Of a stretch of 64,000 nt of DNA, positions 24,848 through 34,218 are shown piece after piece. Numbering within the stretch: the first letter of the stretch is position 1; each line of letters opens with the position of its first letter. The position numbers and the translations under genes are program-made. Under the pieces are notes generated by a model. The model ran no database searches, had not been told where the DNA came from, and worked only from the letters and a program-made list of their open reading frames with translations. The stretch is from a virus: positions 1-64,000 of IMG/VR virus record IMGVR_UViG_3300025930_000008; one strand, written 5' to 3'.

Positions 24848-25845
24848 TATAGGAACAGTCCTTCATCTGGATAAGTTTCTTGTGTACTGGCTTCCTTAGC
24901 CACGCGCTCCGACTCTTGGTACCGTTCCTTTAGCGCCGCAGTACGCGCTTGACGAACGCGCTGAACAAATTCCTTGCGGAACTGAACGACCGCTTCACCA
25001 TCCAAGCCAGCAGTATGCGAACTAACAAAGCCGTTAGCGGTTTCTTCAACGCCCACAGCATCTTCCAAAGCCGGAGTTTCAAGATCAGCGATAAGAAGAT
25101 CGGGACCCTCTTCCATAAGTTTGTCAAAATCTTGAGCCTCATTCTCGTTAACCATTTGTTCGTGGATATGATCCAGCCAAGTCGAGTCGCCGCCGCCCAT
25201 GCTCTCCTGCTCAACCACATTTGTTTCAAAGGGAGCGGGTGGAGCATAAGGCTCCGCATCCTCAAGGGCGGCAAGCGCGTCAGTAATCTCGCGGAGTTCG
25301 TGGTCAGCAAAGACCATGATGTTACCGACAGTTGTCTCATCCGAGTAGGATGAATTCCTTAGAACCTGGGCTGCCTCATGCTTGATAGCCTTTAGTTCCT
25401 TTACCCTTGCTACAAGACCTGAACGTGACTGATCCTCAATGGGAGCGTTCAACCTTTCCTCTAACGCTGCAAGCGGAGAGGACGCGACCCTCTTTTCATT
25501 GAGCCATTCAAATTTCTCGTCCGGGGTCACATCAAAGCGTGTGATCCTACCATTCTCTAAGCGGATGGTTACTTGGTCGCCCCAAAGTCCCTTCTGCTTG
25601 CCAAGGATGGTACCCCTTAGGCCATTAGGAGTGACAACGTGGGTAGCAGAAGCGTAACTCGCTTCCTTCTCCTGCTCGTCGTCCTTCTTTTCCTCGTCGT
25701 CATCATCCTCATTCTTTTTGAATGGGAATTCAGCTAGCTTACGCTCTAGCTCATCAGCGTCGTCAGCAGATGCAACGATCTTACCTCCAACGTAAGCGTA
25801 AGCCTTGCCGTCGTCGTCAAATACGAATGTAGGTGTAGCAGGCAT
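24847..25845 (-). CDS. Hypothetical protein in the packaging cluster, about 332 aa
   Basis: The N-terminus reads MPATPTFVFDDDGKAYAYVGG, followed by an acidic/Lys-rich stretch. The middle has a beta-rich part (TILGKQKGLWGDQVTIRLEN), and the rest is helical. The ATG at 25845 is preferred over an in-frame TTG at 25854. Likely a virion or assembly protein by position only. Confidence 0.6.
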   Translation of the reverse strand: MPATPTFVFDDDGKAYAYVGGKIVASADDADELERKLAEFPFKKNEDDDDEEKKDDEQEKEASYASATHVVTPNGLRGTILGKQKGLWGDQVTIRLENGRITRFDVTPDEKFEWLNEKRVASSPLAALEERLNAPIEDQSRSGLVARVKELKAIKHEAAQVLRNSSYSDETTVGNIMVFADHELREITDALAALEDAEPYAPPAPFETNVVEQESMGGGDSTWLDHIHEQMVNENEAQDFDKLMEEGPDLLIADLETPALEDAVGVEETANGFVSSHTAGLDGEAVVQFRKEFVQRVRQARTAALKERYQESERVAKEASTQETYPDEGLFL

Positions 25846-25889
25846 AGTTCTCAACGATTACACTACTTGCTCTGTAGTATTTTCAAGCC

Positions 25890-27989
25890 TTAGTAACCTC
25901 GGCCTGGCCTGCCACGTCTACTACGGGTATTCCAACTGCCTGAACGTGATGCCGTAAGACTATCAAGCTGTTCCCTTACCCTTTGTGACGGCCTACCGAG
26001 TGGGTCTGCATTTTTCTTTTGTTCACGGAAGGTATTCAATGAAGGCTTCTTAGCCACACCATTATAGAAGGTAGACATGGCCTGGTCATTGCGCCCCCCG
26101 ATTTGGTAACCACCCTCAGCACCGAACGCTGGGGACAATTCACCCAATGAATTCCTGGCCTGCTTAGCAATGACATTACCGATCAATGCTTCCGTCACTT
26201 CCATCAGACAATCAGCCATGTCCTTTGTAGTAACAGGACCAATCTCCTGACGGTCAACGCGAGGGAACCTACCGGCTGTGTTCACCTGTTGAAGATGCTT
26301 AAGCTCACGGTTAGACCATTCAGCATCACTAGTATCATTCGGTATATGTACCAGACCTTGGTATAATGCTGTTCGGAATACTTCAGCCCTATTCCAATTG
26401 TACTGTGACGTAGCGGTCTTTTCATACACACGGATATTGCCCATGTTATTCTTCCTAAGGTACGTATTGAGGAAGGAGATTGGGGCACCGGATTGGAACT
26501 GGTCAAAGGTTACCTCATATGGTTGGAAGATATTGATATACTTTACGACCTCATCAAGTACAACCTCCCAATCAATAACCCGGTCGGGGAATTGCTCTGG
26601 CTGCCAGCGCTTCACAATGTCAAAGACTACATGCTCGCGCAGTTGGCCTTGCGTGTCCTCTAATTCTTCGACGTGGCCGAGCGCAAATCCGAACCCCGCA
26701 GTCGTAGACGACGGATCAAGGTGCGCCTTGTACTGGAACTTGAATGATGGGTAAGACCAGTTGGTACGGAGGCTGACGGTACTGCCATCCCGCATTGGCA
26801 CGCCCTGGTACGCACGGTCCACCATTTCAGGACGGAGGAAGGCGTCAATAATTTCTGCGAACTGACCACGGCGCTCTACCTTGTACGACTCAGGATCCTG
26901 GCGCTCAGTGTCACGCTCAATTATAATACCATCGCGGTCATCGGCAGAGTAATAGTAGTCGTCACCCTTTTTCTCCATCGGGTCCCAATCTGGGGACTGC
27001 GTGATGGCCTTGCGCAGCGGCACGCCCTTGTGATATTGTGAGCGGTGGCCCTGGTAGCCTTCAAACAATGCCCACGAAGGGAACTGGAAGGTGAACATGA
27101 ATGGCGCAACTACCTTACCATCCTCTGTTAGTTTCAGACCGTCCTCATATCTCTCGTAGAACTTCCCGATCTTGGTATACGGGGAAGAGTTACAAAAGAT
27201 CATGGCATCTTTACCAAACTGAGCCAGCGCTGGTATGGCTGCGTCATAGACAGACGCAGCAGTGGCAGCACTTTCACCTTCCTGTTGCATGTGTGCCATC
27301 TCGTCAAAGCAAATGGCAATGGTGGCAGAACCACGAAGCGTTGCAGCATTGGCTGCGAGGGCTACCCCACGTAGCTTGGAAATGTCACGACCTACCCGGC
27401 CACCTTGACGCTTCCACCTATTCATGCGCTGTTTGTCAGCCTCAGTTGCTACAGAAAACTCTAGCTCCTGAATCTTAGTGATGTTCTGTTGCATGGCCTC
27501 ACACCTTGCAACGGTTGAAGAGAAGTCGGCGTACTGATACTTCTTAGCCTGGTCCTGAGCCGAGGCGAGACAAGAGAAATAGATTTCCTTGTCCGGGTCA
27601 ATGTTGTAGTACAGACCAGGATCCTGTAACTGTAAAGTGTCATACATCTTCTTGGCTAGTGCCAAGCCGGTGATGAATCCCTTAGAGGAACGTCGTCCTC
27701 CTACTAACACGCACTCACGGAAGTGTGAGTAGCCTGCCGTGCGTAGATACTCTACGCGCTCCCTGATCTTGGGAGAGATAACTATTTCTCTACCATCGCG
27801 GCCACCTCTGATCCAGTGGTCAAGGATATCTTCCTCTGGCCCGGTCAGTTCCTCAAGGAACATCAGCTTGAGTAGTACAAGCTGGCGAGGATACAGACGC
27901 TTGCCACAATACTGATCGGACTCGCAGTATTCTTCGATGGATACCTTGCGAGTAGCCAAGCCGCGTGTTATCTCATCGAAGAAGTCCAT
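25890..27989 (-). CDS. Terminase large subunit
   Basis: 699 residues. The ATPase has a Walker A-like loop VGGRRSSKG (about residues 97-105) and Walker B ICFDEMAHM (about 230-238). The C-terminal half carries acidic residues of the nuclease domain (HLDPSSTTAGF, EVTFDQFQSG). The enzyme pumps DNA into the capsid and cuts it. An AT-rich stretch with two TATAAT-like boxes lies just upstream, probably its promoter. No small terminase is recognised nearby. Confidence 0.9.
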   Translation of the reverse strand: MDFFDEITRGLATRKVSIEEYCESDQYCGKRLYPRQLVLLKLMFLEELTGPEEDILDHWIRGGRDGREIVISPKIRERVEYLRTAGYSHFRECVLVGGRRSSKGFITGLALAKKMYDTLQLQDPGLYYNIDPDKEIYFSCLASAQDQAKKYQYADFSSTVARCEAMQQNITKIQELEFSVATEADKQRMNRWKRQGGRVGRDISKLRGVALAANAATLRGSATIAICFDEMAHMQQEGESAATAASVYDAAIPALAQFGKDAMIFCNSSPYTKIGKFYERYEDGLKLTEDGKVVAPFMFTFQFPSWALFEGYQGHRSQYHKGVPLRKAITQSPDWDPMEKKGDDYYYSADDRDGIIIERDTERQDPESYKVERRGQFAEIIDAFLRPEMVDRAYQGVPMRDGSTVSLRTNWSYPSFKFQYKAHLDPSSTTAGFGFALGHVEELEDTQGQLREHVVFDIVKRWQPEQFPDRVIDWEVVLDEVVKYINIFQPYEVTFDQFQSGAPISFLNTYLRKNNMGNIRVYEKTATSQYNWNRAEVFRTALYQGLVHIPNDTSDAEWSNRELKHLQQVNTAGRFPRVDRQEIGPVTTKDMADCLMEVTEALIGNVIAKQARNSLGELSPAFGAEGGYQIGGRNDQAMSTFYNGVAKKPSLNTFREQKKNADPLGRPSQRVREQLDSLTASRSGSWNTRSRRGRPGRGY

Positions 27990-28021
27990 TGTTTATAATC
28001 TTTATTATAATAAAATCTACA

Positions 28022-28040
28022 AGGAAAATTATTTTCCCTT
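28022..28040 (-). terminator. Weak hairpin after the gene at 28029-28418
   Basis: The end of the gene and following bases form CAAGG, GAAAATAATTTTC, CTTG, followed by an AT-rich run. This could end transcription before the terminase, but the U-tract is imperfect. Confidence 0.4.
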
Positions 28041-28418
28041 GTCGTCTTTCCTTTTGTTCAATGGCTCCTTCTGACCAAGCCACTGTTCGTTTCTTTCGTT
28101 GGCCTTGTTTACTTCCCAGCCCTTCTGCTCATGATCGAACCCGTGCTTATGTAACGAGTCGCCCTGGACTTTGCCAACGACTTCGATGACAGGTGGCTCA
28201 CCGTAAAAACACGGTGACGGGTCCATCGTAGCGAGAATGCCAATATCCATGAGGCGTGTAAGAGTTTCATCCCTTAGGCTTTCTAGATTCTCTACCGAGT
28301 TTTTGCGTCCCGCGTATTTGACACGAACTTCCTCGACTACCTTAAAGAATCTAGAAATCTCTGCGTCAGTGAGGTCGCTCGCTGAGTGGGCAAAGTCTTT
28401 GCCTGGTTCCATCGACAT
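28029..28418 (-). CDS. Hypothetical protein upstream of the terminase, 129 aa
   Basis: Helical N-terminal half (DLTDAEISRFFKVVEEVR), mixed middle, very basic C-terminus. By position it could be a small terminase or packaging helper, but no HTH is seen. No family recognised. Confidence 0.6.
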   Translation of the reverse strand: MSMEPGKDFAHSASDLTDAEISRFFKVVEEVRVKYAGRKNSVENLESLRDETLTRLMDIGILATMDPSPCFYGEPPVIEVVGKVQGDSLHKHGFDHEQKGWEVNKANERNEQWLGQKEPLNKRKDDKGK

Positions 28419-28427
28419 AACTTTCTC

Positions 28428-28871
28428 CTATGCGTAGATGTGAATGGGTGACCACAAGGGTACCAAATCGTACAGTTCTATTACATCGGTGATGCTCATG
28501 CGGATACAGCCATGGGATGCATGAGTCCCGATGCTTGTGATGTTGTCGGTGCCATGAATGCCTACACCGTCGTTAGTAATCCCCATCCAACGAGCCTTCA
28601 AAGGATTGGCCGGGTCACCGCCCGGAATAATCTTGCCCTTGTTCTCGTCCGCCACCCAGGCTGAGTCCGGCATCTTCCATGCCGGGTTCTCCACCTTCAC
28701 ATGGATAAGCCACATGCCTAATGGGGTAGGGAAGTCTGGTTGACCTACTGCTACGTCATAGGTCTGGTATCTTTTGAATTCAATGCCGCCCGCCGGTCGC
28801 TTCCAAAGTTGTAGCTTACAGCGTGAGCGGGAGACTCTGAGGATCGCTGAGGGTTTGATGACATGGGGCAT
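28428..28871 (-). CDS. L,D-transpeptidase (YkuD family)
   Basis: About 147 residues. The active-site signature is present: HGTDN, then SHGCIRM with the catalytic Cys. The family forms 3-3 crosslinks in peptidoglycan, the dominant crosslink type in many actinobacteria. No signal peptide, so it is probably in the virion or acts at lysis. The ATG at 28871 lies seven bases after a TGTAAT; ATG 28880 and TTG 28901 are alternatives, but the last overlaps the terminator. Confidence 0.85.
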   Translation of the reverse strand: MPHVIKPSAILRVSRSRCKLQLWKRPAGGIEFKRYQTYDVAVGQPDFPTPLGMWLIHVKVENPAWKMPDSAWVADENKGKIIPGGDPANPLKARWMGITNDGVGIHGTDNITSIGTHASHGCIRMSITDVIELYDLVPLWSPIHIYA

Positions 28872-28884
28872 GGCATTCATTACA

Positions 28885-28913
28885 AGCAAGAAGCCCGCCA
28901 AAATGGCGGGCCT
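28885..28913 (-). terminator. Rho-independent terminator after the tail-fibre unit
   Basis: GCCCGCC, ATTTT, GGCGGGC and a partly U-rich tail (TTCTTGCTTG) on the minus strand. Confidence 0.7.
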
Positions 28914-28965
28914 CAGGCAGATATCGGATCACCCCCTTCTCATAGGGTGGTCATAATATGTTTCC

Positions 28966-29478
28966 TTATACTAGTCGTGGTGCTACATCAGTAATCACAA
29001 TGCCCGCTGCCGTAGCGGCTGCTGCTGCTACGCGGACCTGAGCAATTACTGTAACGTCACCAGTAGGTCGGGCTGGCAACGGCGTAGCTGCTGCCGTGCC
29101 TGCGACCTGGGAGACTGCACCAGTACCATTGTTTACAACCACTAGGTCAATACGAGGGTTCGTACCGTCCGGGGCCGATGCCAATGCCTGGTTGTTTGCT
29201 GCGGCCACCGTTACAGTACCGCCATCCTCACGGAGTAGAGTTCCGGCTGACGTGGTGACCGTGATTGTGGTTCCGTTCGTTGAGACTACGCCGGATGCTA
29301 CAGCGGCAGGAATGTCACCGACTGTAACAAACTGTCCGATTGCTGAGTGGTGAGTAAGAGCCTGGCGAGAGGCAACGTTGTCAAGATCGACTACGCGGTT
29401 CGCCGTGCTGGTTACCATACCATTTCCTACGCGGACGCCTCGACGTGAGAGTCCACGAATTTTTACTAGCTCTGTCAT
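28966..29478 (-). CDS. Ala/Thr/Val-rich structural protein, 170 aa
   Basis: Start ATG at 29478 with AGAGGA upstream. The sequence is rich in small residues with repeated TVT and VAAA stretches, like phage tail or baseplate accessory proteins. It lies at the end of the tail-fibre cluster. Probable minor tail protein; no named family. Confidence 0.6.
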   Translation of the reverse strand: MTELVKIRGLSRRGVRVGNGMVTSTANRVVDLDNVASRQALTHHSAIGQFVTVGDIPAAVASGVVSTNGTTITVTTSAGTLLREDGGTVTVAAANNQALASAPDGTNPRIDLVVVNNGTGAVSQVAGTAAATPLPARPTGDVTVIAQVRVAAAAATAAGIVITDVAPRLV

Positions 29479-29572
29479 GATCTGTATTCCTCTTAGGTTT
29501 TGACGCGGTACGCTCCGTCGCAGGGGCACGCACCTTGGATCACCTATTCAGGAACGGAGGGACACGGTTTTA

Positions 29573-30475
29573 TTAGGTCGGAGAAATCCAGACCATGTAA
29601 AGGTTGGTGTAATACTCGTACGTGCGGTTGATATCGGAAACAGATGGACCTTGAAGGTTGATCGTTGAACCGGCATCGTGCCTCACCATAACACGATACG
29701 ACTGTCCAGCGACAAGCCGTGCGATGCCAGTCAGAATCCTATTGTTAGTAACAGTAGCTGATGGAGGGGCGTCTGAGCGCTCCAAGTGGATAGGATTATA
29801 ACCAATGGTTGAGTCAATAGTAGTTCGCTCTAGCCGCATATCACGATATGTACCAGCCGTCCAGCTACCAAGAGCAGTTTTCCAAACTACAGATATCGCC
29901 ACACTATAGTTACCGTCCACACTAGGGGTGATATCAGTAGTACCTGTAACGGTGAATCCAACGGTACCAGTACCTCCACCTAAGGCGCGGGCCGTCCACG
30001 TTACAGCCGTGTCCACACCAGTAGTAATAGCCTGACCCGATGAACCTTGGCTTGAGTAAAGTGATGCGCGTGGAGGGCTAACATTTATCTGCTGCCAAGC
30101 TGTTCCGTCAGACAGGTATAGCGTGAACGTATCGGTGGCATAGTAATACGCACCGGCTGTGTATGGCTGTGCCGGTCGTGCAGCGAGCGCGCCTTGCGTG
30201 TAACGGGCTGGACCAAAGTTCAGCTTGGCTGAGGTAACAGCGGCGTCCTGAATCTTGGTGGTGGTGACTGCATTGTCCTGAATCTTAGGGTTAGTGACAG
30301 CGTTACTAACTATCTGTGTCGCGCCAACTGAATTGGCAGCGAGCGCCTGACTGTTAGCTCCGTCGTGATTGTGAGCATCAATCAGCGACCAGTTATTAGC
30401 TAGCTCTGTGTAAACAAAATGATCGCTGGGATCATTCCAGACCCGAAGGCCCATCTTGGTTGTATTAGTTGCCAT
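29573..30475 (-). CDS. Tail fibre paralogue 1, 300 aa
   Basis: Residues 1-40 (MGLRVWNDPSDHFVYTELAN, then WSLIDAHNHDG) are shared with the next three genes. Residues 40-95 have degenerate KIQDNAVTT/KIQDAAVTS repeats typical of fibre shafts. The C-terminal 170 residues look like a beta-sandwich tip (GNYSVAISVVWK, YRVMVRHDAG). Probable receptor-binding component. Confidence 0.75.
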   Translation of the reverse strand: MATNTTKMGLRVWNDPSDHFVYTELANNWSLIDAHNHDGANSQALAANSVGATQIVSNAVTNPKIQDNAVTTTKIQDAAVTSAKLNFGPARYTQGALAARPAQPYTAGAYYYATDTFTLYLSDGTAWQQINVSPPRASLYSSQGSSGQAITTGVDTAVTWTARALGGGTGTVGFTVTGTTDITPSVDGNYSVAISVVWKTALGSWTAGTYRDMRLERTTIDSTIGYNPIHLERSDAPPSATVTNNRILTGIARLVAGQSYRVMVRHDAGSTINLQGPSVSDINRTYEYYTNLYMVWISPT

Positions 30476-31341
30476 TAGAAAGCTTCAATCTTTGCCCATA
30501 GACGACGGTTACGCACCGACACTGTGTTACCAGCGCCATTCGATGTGTAACGTAAACCAACCGCATAAGTTCCAGGCTGTACACGAACGAGAACCCAATC
30601 ACCTACTGCATGATTAACAGTCAAGTCAGATGTACCACCATTGGTAAGACCGGCGTTACGTATGCCCGGAGTTGTCTCTGCCGCGCTGACGATACGGTCG
30701 TCGGCAGTAGTTGATGTGGCTAGACCAGTCGTGATACTCATGAATAAACCGTTGGTATTCACATCTTGGATCGGTGTACCATTGAGGGTCAACTGAATGC
30801 CACCAATGGAAAGCGTTGTGATCGACCGCATGCGAACCGAGAATGCAATGTGCAAAAGCGAGTTAGCAGTGGGAGCAACGAGGCCCGTCACCTGATCCAC
30901 GGTTGTGGCTGTAACAAATGATGCGTTAGTGATACTCTCAGCCGTATCAATGATTGACATGCCACGCTGGGCACCGCTAGGTTGTTCACGCCACACAGCA
31001 CCATCTGATACAAACATCTGCAACATATCAGTGGCCCAATAATGCACACCAATTGCCTGCGGCTGGGCAGGACGCGCACTAAGTAGTCCCGATGTATACT
31101 TACCAGCACCCGTGCCCAACTTAGGCAAAGTGACCGTGCCATCCTGAATTTTCGTGGTGGTAACAGCGTTGTTGACTATCTGTGTCGAGTCAACGGAGTT
31201 AGCTGCAAGGGTCTGGCTATTCGATCCATTATGATTATGCGCATCAATCAGTGACCAATTGTTTGCTAACTCAGTGTAAACAAAGTGGTCATTGGGATCG
31301 TTCCAAACCCGGAGTCCCATCTTGGCGGTGTTAGTTGCCAT
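30475..31341 (-). CDS. Tail fibre paralogue 2, 288 aa
   Basis: The first 110 residues closely match paralogue 1 (MGLRVWNDPNDHFVYTELAN), including the TTKIQDGTVT repeat. The C-terminal tip is different (LLHIAFSVRMRS). Overlaps paralogue 1 by one base. Confidence 0.75.
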   Translation of the reverse strand: MATNTAKMGLRVWNDPNDHFVYTELANNWSLIDAHNHNGSNSQTLAANSVDSTQIVNNAVTTTKIQDGTVTLPKLGTGAGKYTSGLLSARPAQPQAIGVHYWATDMLQMFVSDGAVWREQPSGAQRGMSIIDTAESITNASFVTATTVDQVTGLVAPTANSLLHIAFSVRMRSITTLSIGGIQLTLNGTPIQDVNTNGLFMSITTGLATSTTADDRIVSAAETTPGIRNAGLTNGGTSDLTVNHAVGDWVLVRVQPGTYAVGLRYTSNGAGNTVSVRNRRLWAKIEAF

Positions 31342-31343
31342 AG

Positions 31344-32435
31344 CTAGGGCCTAGGATGCTGGACCTTGATAATATACAGGAGGCCCACGTAAGCTGGGCG
31401 CAGGTCTGCTCCTAGAGTCGTATCGTTATTGCTCGTTGTCAATGCTACAGAACTCATGCCTGCGTCTGACTGCGTGCCAGTGTTAGGGGCTTGAGCGTCT
31501 GTACCAAATGCTCCCGATCCTAGCGTGGCTCCACCGTGGCTGTGCGCAGGGATACCAGGCACACCAAGGTCACCACCGCCTGCGTTCACATCACTGACGT
31601 ATGCGGCCTGCACCATCATTTCAGACACGACAGCCTGCGGTCCATCGAGTACCCATACTCCACGGGTACGTAGCTGATGGTTGTGAGCATCGTCGCCCTG
31701 GATAGGGTGAGCATGGTTAGGCACAGTGTGCGCGTGCGCCACAGTCCCATGAATGTGAGCGTTAGCAGTGTGCGTGTGGGAAGGAACGGGATGCGTGTGC
31801 TGCATGTTCCTAGTGTGCGCTCCACCGATAGAAGCCGTGCCATTTACAGACTCCGGTGGCGGGGTGGCTACGCCAAGACCCGTGCCGCTCGTAGCAGCAC
31901 CAAGAATAAATCGGTTGCGAAGGTCTGGGATGGTGACGTTGCCACCCGTCCCCCAATCATGGTTGACCGATGCAACTACAGAACCGTCACAAATTGCCCA
32001 ACCTTTAGGCGCAAGTCCTGCCCCATTACCCGCGTCAAAGTTAGCGGCGGGGCGGAACCAAGGGATGATAGTACCCAAAGGGAGAATAGCAGCGAGCGCA
32101 GCCAAGGTCATGTGACCAATGCCGATCTGCTGAGCGCCAATATCTATGCCCTGAACAGAGCCGTCAGCTATGTTAGACGAGTCAACGGCATTGGAAGCTA
32201 GCTTCCCATGAGTAACCGCGCCATCTTGAATCTCGTTAGTGCCAACCGCGAAGTCCTGAATCTTATCCTGGGAGATAGCGTTACTCTCAATACCCCCGTT
32301 GGGAATTTGCTTGCCCCACGAATTCGTATGATCGTGGTCGTCAATCCTCTGCCAGTTGGCGGCTAGGTCTGTGTGGTTATACTGATCGTCAAGATCATTC
32401 CAGACCTTGAGTTGCATTCGATTGGTGGTTATCAT
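31344..32435 (-). CDS. Tail-collar type fibre protein, His-rich, 363 aa
   Basis: It shares the N-terminal motif (MQLKVWNDLDDQYNHTDLAA). A phage collar domain follows: LGTIIPWF, PKGWAICDGS and IPDLRNRFILGA. Then comes a His-rich stretch with repeated HTH/HAH units (HTHTANAHIHG), which in other fibres bind metal ions along the shaft. The gene probably encodes a trimeric fibre or spike. Confidence 0.8.
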   Translation of the reverse strand: MITTNRMQLKVWNDLDDQYNHTDLAANWQRIDDHDHTNSWGKQIPNGGIESNAISQDKIQDFAVGTNEIQDGAVTHGKLASNAVDSSNIADGSVQGIDIGAQQIGIGHMTLAALAAILPLGTIIPWFRPAANFDAGNGAGLAPKGWAICDGSVVASVNHDWGTGGNVTIPDLRNRFILGAATSGTGLGVATPPPESVNGTASIGGAHTRNMQHTHPVPSHTHTANAHIHGTVAHAHTVPNHAHPIQGDDAHNHQLRTRGVWVLDGPQAVVSEMMVQAAYVSDVNAGGGDLGVPGIPAHSHGGATLGSGAFGTDAQAPNTGTQSDAGMSSVALTTSNNDTTLGADLRPAYVGLLYIIKVQHPRP

Positions 32436-33190
32436 TATGCGTACCTCAACTGCATCTGTGCCTTGACGGTCGCTGTGCTTGTGGCTATCGCGGCGCTGGT
32501 AGTAACCTGTATCACGTAGGTGCCCGTAGCTGGCACCGCTACCTCATTAGTTACGCCGGTGGTATATCCTGTGCCGGGGTTAGTCATCACACCAGAGCAA
32601 ATAGTGGAACCAATCGTAGCAGTAGCGCTGGTTGAAGTCACCGCATATAATCCTACGGTTACGGTCATCGTCTGCGCCGTGCCGTTATGCATTGAATAAC
32701 GAAGGCGAATGTTTGTCGCCTTGCCTGTGATGGTATAGTCTGACCAATCCCAATAGGTTGCAGCGCCAGGCCATGCGGTACCTAACGTACCCGCCGCCGC
32801 AGTCGGGTTACTTGTTTCCATAGCGTAAGCACCAGCCGCTACGGCTGCTGGCATTGTAGTCATTACGCTTCGTAGAATACGAGGCGAAGTGAAAAGACCT
32901 GTAGGGTCTGCTCCAACCGCTAGGTTAGAAGCCTGGACAGTACCCGTGCCTAGAACTGCGGAAGTGATAGCGCCGGTAGAAAAATGTGAAGCGCCAATAG
33001 TTGCCGGGGCAATGTGAGTGCCAGTGATTGCGCCATTCTGGATACCCGCTGCGCCAACCTGAGCGCCACGACCCGCAGAGTGGTCATGGATATCCAACTT
33101 GAGGAAATTATCTGCTAATTGTTCGTGGTCGTAGGGGTCGGACGGAGAGTTCCAGACTTTTAACGACATGCGGGGGCTTACAAATGCCAT
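32435..33190 (-). CDS. Tail fibre paralogue 4, 251 aa
   Basis: The N-terminus (MSLKVWNSPSDPYDHEQLAD, then KLDIHDHSAG) matches the other three. Then repeats (IQNGAITGTHIAPATIG) and a Thr/Ala-rich beta tip. First gene of the fibre unit; it follows the terminator at 33218-33246. Confidence 0.75.
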   Translation of the reverse strand: MAFVSPRMSLKVWNSPSDPYDHEQLADNFLKLDIHDHSAGRGAQVGAAGIQNGAITGTHIAPATIGASHFSTGAITSAVLGTGTVQASNLAVGADPTGLFTSPRILRSVMTTMPAAVAAGAYAMETSNPTAAAGTLGTAWPGAATYWDWSDYTITGKATNIRLRYSMHNGTAQTMTVTVGLYAVTSTSATATIGSTICSGVMTNPGTGYTTGVTNEVAVPATGTYVIQVTTSAAIATSTATVKAQMQLRYA

Positions 33191-33217
33191 CGCCTTTTAC
33201 CACCGCGAACCATGGGT

Positions 33218-33246
33218 AAAAGAAGAAGGCCCGCTCATGGCGGGCC
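33218..33246 (-). terminator. Rho-independent terminator of the 33.3 kb ncRNA
   Basis: GGCCCGC, CATGA, GCGGGCC, then TTCTTCTTTT on the minus strand. Confidence 0.8.
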
Positions 33247-33408
33247 TCTCGGTACCTTATTCGATTGCTATGTGTGACGGATTCTAACCGCGACCTCTCG
33301 GCCTAGCAACTCAACCGGGCACCCTCGGCGGGCGTGGCGAAGCCCCAGGATTTACGTGCCTCTCTATAGCGTAGGCACGACCTCACAGGACACACACCAT
33401 CTTCTGCT
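33218..33408 (-). ncRNA. Unassigned ncRNA, about 190 nt, own promoter and terminator
   Basis: Bracketed by a promoter (33415-33443) and a terminator (33218-33246), with no credible reading frame. It folds into at least a 7-bp hairpin (CGTGCCT/AGGCACG) and a domain closed by TTGCTA/TAGCAA (33265-33309) that contains GGTTAGAATCCG, similar to a tRNA T-arm. No tRNA cloverleaf can be drawn. I do not recognise the family. Confidence 0.6.
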
Positions 33409-33414
33409 AGCACA

Positions 33415-33443
33415 ACTGTAGCAGGCCAGAGCCTAGCCGTCAA
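33415..33443 (-). promoter_or_regulatory. Promoter of the 33.3 kb ncRNA
   Basis: TTGACG (33438-33443), 17 bp, TACAGT (33415-33420). It overlaps the last codons of the endolysin gene. Confidence 0.7.
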
Positions 33444-34188
33444 CCGGTACGCCAAACGCCTGCTGCGTCATGAGTCCCGCCCAATCATGAGCGCGGGAAC
33501 CCATTGCATAATACTTTGCCCAACCTGCGAAGGTCTTAGCCCAATCAGGAACAGAGGCCGGTGCCCAATTAGCAGTCTGGCTTGACAATGCATTCCCCGA
33601 CGCTAGTCGGTCAGCACCATACGGCCAGTTATGATACAGAGTGGCAAGTCGCCAAGCATACTCTGTCTTGTCTGACCTCTGAGCTACTGCCGACTTGGCT
33701 AGGTAGACATTGTAACGATTGTAAAGACTGTTGACCAAGAGGTTCACTTGATACAGAGAGTCAAAAGCACGCTGCACGGCTGGTTCCTCGTAGGGTTCGT
33801 ATACTCTCCTTTGAGTAAAACCACAGTCGGTACCGCCCGCCACTGATACATTGACTGCCGCAATGTAATTACCTGACTCTCCCTGGCAGATCCCTTCAAC
33901 CAGTCCCTTAGGAACTTTAGTTCCGGCGTCGGTACGTACAATACAAGACCGGAGGAAACGTGCTTGACTTTGAGGACCGAATATTCCATCAGCCGACAGA
34001 CCTACAGCTTCCTGCCACAGTTTGACTGCGGCGTCAGTACCTTCACCAAAGGTTCCATCCTCTCCTAGCGGAGCGTTCAACCAGTCTAGAGAATTGAGGC
34101 CCCGCTGGACAGCCCATACTCCCTGATGAATGTCGCCCTTCTTAAAACTATACTTGGTAGAAGTGGGCGGTGTTTGCATAATCCCCAT
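33433..34188 (-). CDS. Endolysin-type protein: peptidoglycan-binding plus lysozyme-like domain
   Basis: 251 residues. Residues 18-80 are a peptidoglycan-binding domain (VWAVQRGLNSLDW, GEDGTFGEGTDAAVKLWQ, DGIFGPQSQARF). Residues 90-250 read as a lysozyme-like transglycosylase with GICQGESGNY (catalytic Glu) and a later aromatic-rich helix region (LYHNWPYGADRLASG). No signal peptide. Either a lysin or a virion muralytic enzyme. The ATG lies seven bases after TATAAC, so it may be leaderless. Confidence 0.75.
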   Translation of the reverse strand: MGIMQTPPTSTKYSFKKGDIHQGVWAVQRGLNSLDWLNAPLGEDGTFGEGTDAAVKLWQEAVGLSADGIFGPQSQARFLRSCIVRTDAGTKVPKGLVEGICQGESGNYIAAVNVSVAGGTDCGFTQRRVYEPYEEPAVQRAFDSLYQVNLLVNSLYNRYNVYLAKSAVAQRSDKTEYAWRLATLYHNWPYGADRLASGNALSSQTANWAPASVPDWAKTFAGWAKYYAMGSRAHDWAGLMTQQAFGVPVDG

Positions 34189-34218
34189 AACATCTGTTAT
34201 AGGTCGGGTCGCACCACT

